Shown: piece after piece, positions 16,267 through 22,865 of the stretch
How positions within the stretch are numbered: the stretch's first letter is position 1
Layout: every line of letters begins with the position of its first letter
Source: VRUE01 sp045805805
Lineage (GTDB): Bacteria; Actinomycetota; Thermoleophilia; Solirubrobacterales; 70-9
Assembly: GCA_045805805.1 (NCBI GenBank)
Contig: JBJMKO010000014.1
Location: 1 to 27,633, forward strand
DNA length: 27,633 nt
Reading direction: 5' to 3'
Notes under the pieces: generated by a model
Database searches by the model: none
Told to the model about the DNA's origin: nothing
What the model saw: only the letters and a program-made list of their open reading frames with translations
Program-made: the position numbers and the translations under genes

Positions 16267-17136
16267 TTGACCCGCCTCTTCGGATTCGCGCAGTTCGAGC
16301 TTGCCGGCAAGCTGGCCGTCCCCGACGGCCGCTACGTGATCCGCGACGGAGCCGGGGAGCGCGTGCTGGTTCTCGAAACGCTGGGCGCCCCCTCGGCTAC
16401 GCGGCGCCGCCGCCGCCGCCCCCGGGAAGCCGACCCCGCCTCCTCTCCCACGCCCCTGCCGGTGACAAGGGCGACCGCGGTACGCGCCTTCGAGCCATTC
16501 GACGGCGAGGAGGACGCGAACCGCTGGCTGGCCGAGGCGGTCGCCTCGGAGGAGGAGATCGACCTGCTCCTGACCGACGGCATCGGCGTGCTCAACCGGG
16601 CCCTCCACGCCCACGCCGTGGCGAGCGGCGACCCCAGTGTGCAGATCCTGACCCCAGAGCGAGCGGTCATCCTCCGCCTCGGATACGGCAGCGGCGACGA
16701 GGTCGCCGGCGGGGACTACGCCGCCGCCCGCGAGGTCGACCCGAAAGCTGGCGCTTCATCACTCCGCCGTCGCCGGGCTGAAGAACTGCGCCCCCAAGAG
16801 CGCCTGGCCGCGGTGCTAGGCGGCCGCGAGCAACTCGACGCCTGCGAGACCCTACTCCTCCGAGCCCGTGCCGACCTGGACGCCGCCCGCAACCGTGAGG
16901 CAGCACTGCAACTACGAGTCGGCCTCGAGGCCCTACTGACCGAGCTCCCCGGCGCCGTCTCGGACCCAGCCCACGAGGAGGACATGGCCACACTGACCAG
17001 CCGACGCCACGAAGCAGGCAAGCTGGCCAACACAGCGCTGGAGGGCGACCTCAACTCCACGCAGCTCACGACCCTGTACGAGTTGCTGGCTATCTGCGAG
17101 CGAATCCTGCGCCGCCGCCGAGTACTACGAGGGTGA
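16267..17136 (+). CDS. Protein of unknown function, cell-wall hydrolase neighbour
   Basis: A 289-residue protein that I do not recognise. It begins TRLFGFAQFELAGKLAVPDGRYVIRD, then has an Arg-rich, Pro-rich stretch (RRRRRRPREADP, about residues 49-62). An alpha/beta-like middle follows (EEIDLLLTDGIGVLNRALHAHA; about 95-180), and the C-terminus is a helical, Leu/Arg-rich region (about 180-289). No signal peptide or membrane segment is evident. The start is taken as TTG at 16267, 19 bases after the hydrolase stop; no ATG or GTG fits better. Likely cotranscription with the hydrolase is the only functional hint. Its stop codon lies inside the left arm of the family 2 element. Confidence 0.72.
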   Translation: MTRLFGFAQFELAGKLAVPDGRYVIRDGAGERVLVLETLGAPSATRRRRRRPREADPASSPTPLPVTRATAVRAFEPFDGEEDANRWLAEAVASEEEIDLLLTDGIGVLNRALHAHAVASGDPSVQILTPERAVILRLGYGSGDEVAGGDYAAAREVDPKAGASSLRRRRAEELRPQERLAAVLGGREQLDACETLLLRARADLDAARNREAALQLRVGLEALLTELPGAVSDPAHEEDMATLTSRRHEAGKLANTALEGDLNSTQLTTLYELLAICERILRRRRVLRG

Positions 17137-17225
17137 GGCAGGGGCACCCCCGACCGGGCGGATACTCAAAGTGCCGGTCTCATTAGACCGGCACTTGGAC
17201 GGTCGGGGGTGCCCCTGCCTCACCC
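17131..17225. repeat. Family 2 palindromic element, copy B (convergent)
   Basis: A 95-base element with perfect 25-base outer arms (17131-17155 and 17201-17225). The inner stem is AAGTGCCGGTCT (17169-17180) with AGACCGGCACTT (17185-17196) around CATT. The unpaired strands GGGCGGATACTCA (17156-17168) and GGAC (17197-17200) match copy A exactly, while the inner stem is re-written but still paired. It fills the space between two convergent genes. The plus-strand stop codon (17134-17136) is inside the left arm, and the HAD stop is 2 bases beyond the right arm. It can serve as a two-way terminator. Confidence 0.88.
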
Positions 17226-17227
17226 CC

Positions 17228-17896
17228 CTACAGAACTAGATGGCGGGCAACGACCGTGTCGAGCAAAGACTCGGCAATCTCGTGCGCTTCGCCCAACTCG
17301 ACCCCCGCCAGCGAAGGCACGCCGATCACCGTGAGCCCGGCGGCCCGAGCGGCAGCAACCCCAGTCGGCGAATCCTCCAGGGCGATCACCGCGGGCCCCG
17401 CCTCCACGCCCAGCCGCCTGCAGGCCTCCAGGTAAGGATCGGGCGCCGGCTTCGGCGCCGCCACTTCGTGGGCGCTGAGCACGACGTCGAAGCGGTCTTC
17501 GAAGCCGACGATCTCGAGCGAGCGCCGCACGAAACGCAGCGGCGAGTTGGAGACCAGGCCGATCGGGGTCCCCCTCTCCTTCAGCCGGTGCAGCAGCTCG
17601 CGCGCGCCGACCATCGCCTCCACCCCGTGCTCGAGCTCGACGACGACCAGCTCGTTCAGCTCCTCGATCAACTCGACCGCACGTCCCGGCTCGCCGAGCC
17701 GCCGTTCGAGGATCCCGCCGGCGATCTCAGCCGAGGTGCCGACCAGCTCCCGCTTGTGCTCCGCGGTGAACTCGATGCCCCGCCTGTCGAAGAGGTCTTG
17801 CTCGGCCCGGGTCCAGACCGACTCCGTGTCGAGCAGAAGGCCGTCGTTGTCGAAGACGACGGCATCGGGCAGGGGCGGCTCCATCGGCCTGAGCAT
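17228..17896 (-). CDS. HAD-superfamily phosphatase (subfamily IA)
   Basis: A 222-residue haloacid-dehalogenase-type hydrolase, close to phosphoglycolate phosphatase and beta-phosphoglucomutase relatives. Motif I is FDNDGLLLDTE with the nucleophile and acid Asp. The helical cap spans about residues 20-90. Motif II is LVSNSPLRF, motif III KPAPDPY (Lys) and motif IV ALEDSPTGVAAARAAGL with the magnesium Asp. All catalytic residues are present, so it should be active on a small phosphorylated metabolite, not identified. Starts at 17896 or 17884 (MEPPLPDAVV) are both possible. It diverges from the small unknown gene at 17908. Confidence 0.88.
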   Translation of the reverse strand: MLRPMEPPLPDAVVFDNDGLLLDTESVWTRAEQDLFDRRGIEFTAEHKRELVGTSAEIAGGILERRLGEPGRAVELIEELNELVVVELEHGVEAMVGARELLHRLKERGTPIGLVSNSPLRFVRRSLEIVGFEDRFDVVLSAHEVAAPKPAPDPYLEACRRLGVEAGPAVIALEDSPTGVAAARAAGLTVIGVPSLAGVELGEAHEIAESLLDTVVARHLVL

Positions 17897-17907
17897 ATGG
17901 TTGTCCG

Positions 17908-18372
17908 ATGCCCTTCCACATCGAGGTCAGCTCCCCCCTCCACCATGCCCGGGTCTTCAACGTCGGCGAGGCCGAGCTGCAACAGATCCTCGGCCTCTGG
18001 GTCTCCGGCCAGACCTTTGAGCTCGGCGAACAGGAGTGGGAACCGGGCGAGTCGAAGCTGACGATCCTCGAGGGCCGCACCCTCGACGGCCCCGACCTCG
18101 CCTTCGGGCAGGGCTGGTCGAACGCACTGCGCTCGGCCAAGGACGTGACCAAGCAGGTCATGGCCTCGGCGGAGACCAGCCTGCCGCTGCCGAGCGTGGT
18201 CGCGATCGAGGCGGACTCGCTGGACGGCGCGGTGGCGAAGATGGCGGCCGGCGGCGATCCGGTCGGGATCGAGTGGCCCGGCGCGCGGGCCCGGATCGAC
18301 GGCCGCGACCCCTCGGTCGCGGCCGTGATCGTCGTGCTCAGGCCGTCTGAGGCTGACCAGCCGCGAAGCTGA
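17908..18372 (+). CDS. Small protein of unknown function
   Basis: A 154-residue soluble protein that I cannot place. It has a beta-rich start (MPFHIEVSSPLHHARVFNVGEAEL), a central TILEGRTLDGPDLAFGQGW followed by a helix (NALRSAKDVTKQVMAS, about 72-87), and a C-terminal part rich in Val and Asp (VAAVIVVLRPSEADQ). No signal peptide or membrane segment is seen. The ATG at 17908 is 11 bases from the longest HAD start, so the two share a very short divergent promoter region or one is leaderless. Its last 35 bases overlap the 3' end of the USP gene on the other strand. Confidence 0.7.
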   Translation: MPFHIEVSSPLHHARVFNVGEAELQQILGLWVSGQTFELGEQEWEPGESKLTILEGRTLDGPDLAFGQGWSNALRSAKDVTKQVMASAETSLPLPSVVAIEADSLDGAVAKMAAGGDPVGIEWPGARARIDGRDPSVAAVIVVLRPSEADQPRS

Positions 18373-19015
18373 GCGCGGTGCCGCGGGGGACCACCAGCAC
18401 CGGCTGGGTCGCGGTCTCGACCGCGTAGTCGCTGGCCGCGCTGAGCGTGACCTTGCCGGCGGGGGACTCTGGCCGCGACCCGACTACGAGCAGGTCGACG
18501 TGGCCGCCGTCGTGCTCGACGACGCTGGCGCCGAGGGCGGCCGCGAGGCTGCGAGCGGTCTCGCCCGCCGCCTCGTCGCCCTCGTCGATGATGCCGACCG
18601 TGTTGACGCTCACCGACGGACGCGAGTGCAGGTCCGCCGGCGCGACCGCGATCGCGGCCGGGCCGCCGAGCAGCAGCTTGTGGGCCGGGATCCCAGGCTT
18701 GACCGTGCCCGGAGCCGTGCGGTACTCGGAGCCGAAGACGATCACGTCGGCACTCTCGCGCTCGGCCAGCTCCGCCAGGCCAACGCTGGTGCCGGCATTG
18801 ACGACGACGTGGCGGGGCATGTCCGGTGCACCGACCGATGTGGCACCGCGGGCCAGCAGCGCCTCGGCCTCCTTCTCTTCCAGCGCCCCGCCCTGGGAGT
18901 GGCGGACGTAGGCGAGCGAGAGCTCGGCGCCGGAATAGGCGAGCAGCCGGCCGAGGGCAAGCGCGTCGCGGTCGTTGTCGGTGTCGTCGTAGGAAACGAT
19001 GATCTTCAGTGCCAT
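18338..19015 (-). CDS. Universal stress protein, tandem-domain
   Basis: A 225-residue cytoplasmic protein made of two USP-like Rossmann folds. The first (about 1-115) runs from KIIVSYDDTDNDRDAL to VIVFGSEYRTAPG. The second (about 120-215) runs from NTVGIIDEGDEAAGETARSLAA to LLVVGSRPESPAGKVTLSAAS and PVLVVPRG, resembling the ATP-binding GxxG...GS loop. ATG at 19015 is chosen because AAGGAGG lies 13 bases before it and homology begins there; the frame is open to 19099. It is divergent from the LysR gene, a plausible regulator. The role, tolerance to stress or dormancy, is inferred from the family. Confidence 0.85.
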   Translation of the reverse strand: MALKIIVSYDDTDNDRDALALGRLLAYSGAELSLAYVRHSQGGALEEKEAEALLARGATSVGAPDMPRHVVVNAGTSVGLAELAERESADVIVFGSEYRTAPGTVKPGIPAHKLLLGGPAAIAVAPADLHSRPSVSVNTVGIIDEGDEAAGETARSLAAALGASVVEHDGGHVDLLVVGSRPESPAGKVTLSAASDYAVETATQPVLVVPRGTALSFAAGQPQTA

Positions 19016-19097
19016 CTTGGGAGAGCCTCCTTGAGTCGTCATTAGCGAAGTTCGGAGCGATGGTGACACCTGAAAGGGCATTAGTACAACTGTTAAC

Positions 19098-19117
19098 ACC
19101 TATATATAGAATTAGGT
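19098..19117. promoter_or_regulatory. ACCTA-N10-TAGGT dyad in USP/LysR divergent region
   Basis: ACCTA (19098-19102) and TAGGT (19113-19117) form an inverted repeat centred on an AT-rich TATATATAGAAT, 6 bases before the LysR ATG. This is the most AT-rich part of the interval. LysR-type regulators commonly bind such dyads between themselves and a divergent target. TATATA could be the -10 of either gene. Binding is inferred only from position and symmetry. Confidence 0.45.
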
Positions 19118-19123
19118 TTACTT

Positions 19124-20041
19124 ATGCTCAATGCCACTCGCCTCAACATCTTCCGTGAGGTGATCGACCGTGGCTCCTTCTCCGCCGCGGCCGACGCCCT
19201 CTCCTACTCGCAATCGGCCGTCTCGCAGGCGATCGCCACGCTGGAGGGCGAGCTGGGTGTCTCGCTGATCGAGCGCAATCGTGGTGGCGTCCGCCCGACG
19301 GCGGCGGGAGCCGCCCTGGCGGGCCATGTCGGCGGGATCCTCGCCGGCATGGAGACAGCCGAGGCCGAGATTGCCGCGATCGCGGCGGGCCGCGGCGGGC
19401 GCCTGCGGACGGCGTCCTTCCCCACCGCAGGGGCGACGCTGATGCCCCAGGCGATCGCCGCCTTCCGCGCCTCCCACCCCGGCGTCGAGGTGACCCTCGC
19501 CGAGGGTGAGCCCGAGGAGGTCGCGCCGCGGCTGCGCGCTGGCGAATTCGACCTCGTACTGCTCTTCGAGTTCGAGGGCGTCGGCGAGCGGCTCGGCGCC
19601 GGGATGAAGCGATTCGAGCTGCTCGAGGACCCGCTGCACCTGGCCTTGCGAGACGACCACCCGCTGGCGCGCAACAAAAAGCTGGCGCTCGAGGATCTGC
19701 ACGAAGACTCGTGGGTTCAGACATCCGCGTCGAGCCCCTGCGCCAGGCACGTCGTGCGCTCCTGCAACGCCGCGGGCTTCGAGCCCCGCGTCTCCTTCGA
19801 GAGCGACGACTACCAGACCGTGCAGGGCCTGGTCGCCGCCGGGGTCGGGGTGGCCCTGATCCCCCAGCTGGCGCTCTCCACGGTTCGTCCCGACATCCGA
19901 GTCCGCGCCTTGGACCCGAGCAGCCCGGTGCGGAAGGTGTTCGCTGCCACCCCGCGCGCCGCCGCCGTGACGCCGGCAGTGGCGACCATGCTCGACGTGC
20001 TGCGCGAGGTTTCCAGGGTCCGCAGCGAGGCCGCGACCTGA
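19124..20041 (+). CDS. LysR-family transcriptional regulator
   Basis: A 305-residue LysR-type regulator. The N-terminal winged helix (residues 1-60) reads LNIFREVIDRGSFSAAADALSYSQSAVSQAIATLEGELGV, with the usual Ser-Gln-Ser-Ala-Val-Ser recognition helix. A linker helix and a periplasmic-binding-like effector domain follow (about 90-295), with LRTASFPTAGATLMPQAI, EFDLVLLFEFEG, DDHPLA and AGVGVALIPQLAL. The effector is unknown. The ATG at 19124 is preceded by an AT-rich dyad, fitting autoregulation. It is divergent from the USP gene and is followed by a strong hairpin before amt. Confidence 0.92.
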   Translation: MLNATRLNIFREVIDRGSFSAAADALSYSQSAVSQAIATLEGELGVSLIERNRGGVRPTAAGAALAGHVGGILAGMETAEAEIAAIAAGRGGRLRTASFPTAGATLMPQAIAAFRASHPGVEVTLAEGEPEEVAPRLRAGEFDLVLLFEFEGVGERLGAGMKRFELLEDPLHLALRDDHPLARNKKLALEDLHEDSWVQTSASSPCARHVVRSCNAAGFEPRVSFESDDYQTVQGLVAAGVGVALIPQLALSTVRPDIRVRALDPSSPVRKVFAATPRAAAVTPAVATMLDVLREVSRVRSEAAT

Positions 20042-20047
20042 TTCGTG

Positions 20048-20100
20048 CCCAAAACGGAAACCGCCCCCGAGGAGAGGGGGCGGGGGCGGTTCCGTTTGGG
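20048..20100. terminator. Two-way terminator between LysR gene and amt
   Basis: Left arm 20048-20068 and right arm 20082-20100 form a stem of about 19 pairs, with two bulged A residues on the left. It begins 6 bases after the LysR stop, between two convergent genes. Both arms end in short A or T runs (AAAA and TTT) near the base, closer to a classical terminator than the other hairpins in this window. Confidence 0.75.
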
Positions 20101-20151
20101 TGGTGACGTGGGGCCGAGTCGGGAGGGAGTTCGACCCCTTGTTGCCCCGGC

Positions 20152-21504
20152 CTAGTTGGCCCCTCCGGCGGCAGGAGCGGCCGCCTGGGGAACCCCTGCG
20201 GGGTACCCCAATGAGGGAACGTCGGACGGGTACACCTCGTGGCCGTGGACGGCGATGTCGCCCTCCTCCATTTCGGCCTCGCTCATCCGCAGCGGCACGA
20301 ACAGACCGACCAGCTTGAGCAGGATGAACGTGCCGATCGAGGAGAACACGATCACCCAGAGCGCTGTCAGCGCCTGCCACTTGAACAGCTCCAGGCCGCC
20401 GCCGGAGATCGTTCCGGCGAGGACCGTTTCCGCCATCGCGCTGTTGGCGAAGATCCCGACCAGGAGGCCGCCGGCGACCCCGGCGAACCCGTGGGTATAG
20501 ACGACGCCGAGGGTGTCGTCTACGTTGCGGAAAGGCTTCACCCTGCTCAGGTAATTGAGCGCGAAGTAGACGAGGGTGGCGGCAACCACGCCGATGATGA
20601 TCGCGCCCCAGCCGTTGACGAAACCGGCGCCTGGCGTGATCGCGACGAGGCCGACGATCATCCCGTTGACGCTGCCGATCAAGCTCGGCTTGCGACCGGT
20701 CAGGTAGTCGAGCGCAACCCAGACCAGGAAAGCGACGGCGGTGCAGAGGTTGGTGTTGAGGATGGCGGCCGAGGCGATGCCGCTGGCTTCGTACCAGTCA
20801 CCGCCGTTGAACCCGTTCCAGCCCATCCAGAGCAGGCCGGCGCCGACCGCGACCATTGCCAGGTTGTTCGGCGCGTCGACCTCGCGGTCACGCTGCAGGC
20901 GCGGGCCGATCACCCATGCCGCTATGAACCCGGAGACTCCCGCTGCCAGATGGATCACGTAGCCGCCTGAGAAATCGACGGCACCCTGCTGGGCGAAGTA
21001 GCCGCCGCCCCAGATCAGGAAGGCGTTGATCGTGTAGACGAACACCGTCCAGAGCGCGACGAATGGGATCCATGCCTTGAAGTTGATCCGGCCCAGCACG
21101 GAGCCGAGCATCAGGATCGGCGTGATCCCGGCAAAGACGATCTGGAAGTAGGCGAGCGTCGACTCCGGGAAGGAGAATTCCAATTCGCTGTACTCCGGGA
21201 TGTGGGCCTGTTCGAGCAGGCTGGAGCTGCTCAGGATCGAGGCTGGCTTGCCCCAGAAATTCCCGAAGAAGCCACTGTCGGAGATGACGTGCATCGGCAC
21301 TCCGAAGGCCATTTTGAATGCGAATAGAACCCAGAGGATGAGCACGATCGCAAAGGCGACGAATGCCATCATCATCGAGTTCACCGACCAGCGCTTCTGC
21401 ATCACGCCGCCGTAGAGCACTACCAGCCCGGGGATGCTCATCAGGCCGACCAGGGTTGCGGCGGTCATCTGCCAGGCGTTATTGCCGGTATCCAACCATT
21501 CCAT
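20152..21504 (-). CDS. amt: Ammonium transporter
   Basis: A 450-residue Amt/MEP channel with about 11 membrane helices, starting MEWLDTGNNAWQMTAATLVG. The pore His pair is visible in GYVIHLAAGVSG and in DDTLGVVYTHGFAGVAGG. MGWNGFNGGDW and NLCTAVAFLVW are also typical. The cytoplasmic tail (about 400-450) carries EEGDIAVHGHEVYPSD, the Amt C-terminal region, plus an Ala/Pro extension. ATG at 21504 is preferred over an upstream start at 21552, because GAGAGGAAAGGAA lies about 10 bases ahead and the protein begins as in relatives. No glnB/glnK is adjacent in the window, unlike many amt loci. It imports ammonium for the glutamine synthetase encoded further right. Confidence 0.95.
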   Translation of the reverse strand: MEWLDTGNNAWQMTAATLVGLMSIPGLVVLYGGVMQKRWSVNSMMMAFVAFAIVLILWVLFAFKMAFGVPMHVISDSGFFGNFWGKPASILSSSSLLEQAHIPEYSELEFSFPESTLAYFQIVFAGITPILMLGSVLGRINFKAWIPFVALWTVFVYTINAFLIWGGGYFAQQGAVDFSGGYVIHLAAGVSGFIAAWVIGPRLQRDREVDAPNNLAMVAVGAGLLWMGWNGFNGGDWYEASGIASAAILNTNLCTAVAFLVWVALDYLTGRKPSLIGSVNGMIVGLVAITPGAGFVNGWGAIIIGVVAATLVYFALNYLSRVKPFRNVDDTLGVVYTHGFAGVAGGLLVGIFANSAMAETVLAGTISGGGLELFKWQALTALWVIVFSSIGTFILLKLVGLFVPLRMSEAEMEEGDIAVHGHEVYPSDVPSLGYPAGVPQAAAPAAGGAN

Positions 21505-21698
21505 TGTCCGGTGTTCCTTTCCTCTCGAGGGCCACGCCGCACCTACAGACACACGCCGGCATCGACTCGCCCAGTGGCAATGGCATAACCCTGCCGGGGC
21601 GCTCGAGCAGCCACCTCGTACCGCTGTCTAAAGATCGGGACGAAACGTTCGCCCCAATGTCCTAGCCCGGGGTACAAACCGAGCGATAGCCTGCTCGC
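21505..21698. promoter_or_regulatory. Divergent amt/secreted-protein promoter region
   Basis: These 194 bases carry the amt leader and the promoter region of the plus-strand small gene. An imperfect palindrome, CGAAACGTTCG, lies near 21640-21650, and GGCATAACCCTG near 21580. One half resembles part of a GlnR-type box (GAAAC), which would fit nitrogen control of amt. The second half-site is not convincing, and no clear -35/-10 pair was found. Confidence 0.3.
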
Positions 21699-22049
21699 AT
21701 GCCTCTCGAAGGACATTTTCAGCGTGTCAACACGCCTCTGCGCCGGTTGACCAAGCGCGAGCGCAGCATCGTCGTCACGGGGCTCGTGGTCACGCTCGCG
21801 GCACTGCTCGCTCTGATCCTGGCCACCGCGGGCGACAGCCGGCCGCAGCCGGCCGCCGGCTGCGTATACACGGTGGTTGCCGGTCGCACCGGCGGCGAAC
21901 CGGTGCACGGCTGCGGCGCCGAAGCGAAGGCGATCTGCGCTCACTCGGCGCGCTTCCACGATCCCCGTGCGGAGACGGTGGTCGAGGCCTGCCGCGAGGC
22001 TGGCGTGCCGACAACCGGCAAGCCCGGCGGGCCCTTCTCGGTCCGCTAG
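21699..22049 (+). CDS. Small membrane-anchored protein, unknown function
   Basis: A 116-residue protein with a basic N-terminus (RRLTKRER, about residues 15-22), one membrane helix (IVVTGLVVTLAALLALILATA, about 24-44) and an exported domain of about 70 residues. That domain has four Cys (GCVYTVV, GCG, ICAHSARF, EACREAG), likely two disulfides. No family is recognised. The ATG at 21699 is the first in frame and gives a normal inside-positive anchor. Its stop TAG is immediately followed by the sirtuin stop on the other strand (CTAGCTAG), so the two genes converge with no gap. Confidence 0.68.
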   Translation: MPLEGHFQRVNTPLRRLTKRERSIVVTGLVVTLAALLALILATAGDSRPQPAAGCVYTVVAGRTGGEPVHGCGAEAKAICAHSARFHDPRAETVVEACREAGVPTTGKPGGPFSVR

Positions 22050-22865
22050 CTAGGCAACGGCCTCGAGGACCGCCCCCAGCTCGACCTCGACCTCGCCTGC
22101 AAGCTTCAGGGTCGCATCGGCGTCATACGGCGTCGGGCCCTTGGTGACGATCGCGAGCCGGCCGCCGCTGTCGAGGGTGATGCCCGGGAGACCCGCCACC
22201 GGGTGGACGAGCAGCGAGCTGCCGATGCAGATCATCAAGTCGGCCTGGGCGGCCCACCCCTGCGCGTCCCTCATCGCCACCTCGGGCAGCATCTCGCCGA
22301 AGAGAACGACGTCGGGCTTGACCGGGCCGTCGCAGGCACTGCAGATCGCCACCCCATCCTCGTCGAACAGCTCATCGACCTCGTCGATCCCGTAGGAAGC
22401 CACGCAGCTCCTGCACGACGAGGTGGCGATCGAGCCATGCACCTCGACGACGTTCTGCGACCCGGCCGCGCGGTGCAGCCGGTCGATGTTCTGGGTGATC
22501 ACGCCCTCGATCAGGCCCTGCCGTTCCAGCTCCGCCAGGGCCTCGTGCGCCGCGTTCGGCCGCTTGTCGCCGAGTGAGTGGAAGCGTGGCCGGTAGTAGG
22601 ACCAGAATCGAACCGGATCCCGCTCGAAGACGTCGATGTGAGCGACCTCCATCGGGTCGACGTTTGCCCACAGCCCGGTCTCCGGCGTGCGGAAGTCGGG
22701 GATGCCCGACGGCACCGAGACCCCGGCCCCGGTAAGCGCCACAGTACACCGCGACTCCCGAATCAACCGGGCAAGCCCCTCAACCCCCGGCGACGGGCCT
22801 AAAACCCTACCCGGAGTGGGGTTTTCGTCCCGTCGGCCGTTGGTTTGGGTTACTTGCCGCTCCAC
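22050..22865 (-). CDS. NAD-dependent protein deacylase, sirtuin family
   Basis: A Sir2 enzyme that removes acyl groups from lysine with NAD. It has TGAGVSVPSGIPDFR (NAD loop), TQNIDRLH, VEVHGS with the catalytic His, two zinc pairs (CRSC and CSAC) and GSSLLVHPVAGLP. The start is uncertain. The helix VEGLARLIRESR before the NAD loop is typical of the family, and the first start including it is GTG at 22865, overlapping the fadB-like stop by 16 bases. TTG at 22766 has a good GAGGGG 9 bases upstream but loses part of the helix. A terminator-like hairpin at 22802-22826 lies between these starts. Confidence 0.9.
   Translation of the reverse strand: MERQVTQTNGRRDENPTPGRVLGPSPGVEGLARLIRESRCTVALTGAGVSVPSGIPDFRTPETGLWANVDPMEVAHIDVFERDPVRFWSYYRPRFHSLGDKRPNAAHEALAELERQGLIEGVITQNIDRLHRAAGSQNVVEVHGSIATSSCRSCVASYGIDEVDELFDEDGVAICSACDGPVKPDVVLFGEMLPEVAMRDAQGWAAQADLMICIGSSLLVHPVAGLPGITLDSGGRLAIVTKGPTPYDADATLKLAGEVEVELGAVLEAVA
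22802..22826 (-). terminator. Terminator-like hairpin after the fadB-like gene
   Basis: On the minus strand AAAACCC and GGGTTTT form a 7-base-pair stem with partial inner pairing, ending in TTTTA. It lies 23 bases after the stop of the fused beta-oxidation gene and has the form of an intrinsic terminator. If the sirtuin starts at GTG 22865, the hairpin is inside its coding sequence; if it starts at TTG 22766, it is a normal intergenic terminator. Confidence 0.5.

Noticed and set aside
13356..16310. Very long open frame on the minus strand, antisense to the hydrolase, continuous with the small coiled-coil gene.
   Set aside because: It mirrors codon structure of the plus-strand hydrolase and has low-complexity composition. 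Only the final 108 residues (13029-13355) look like a real protein.
20083..20148. tRNA-like segment: GGGGCGG can pair with TTGCCCC, and GAGTTCGACCCC resembles a T-arm.
   Set aside because: At 66 bases it is too short, has no anticodon arm, and its 5' part belongs to the terminator hairpin. A tRNA remnant cannot be shown.
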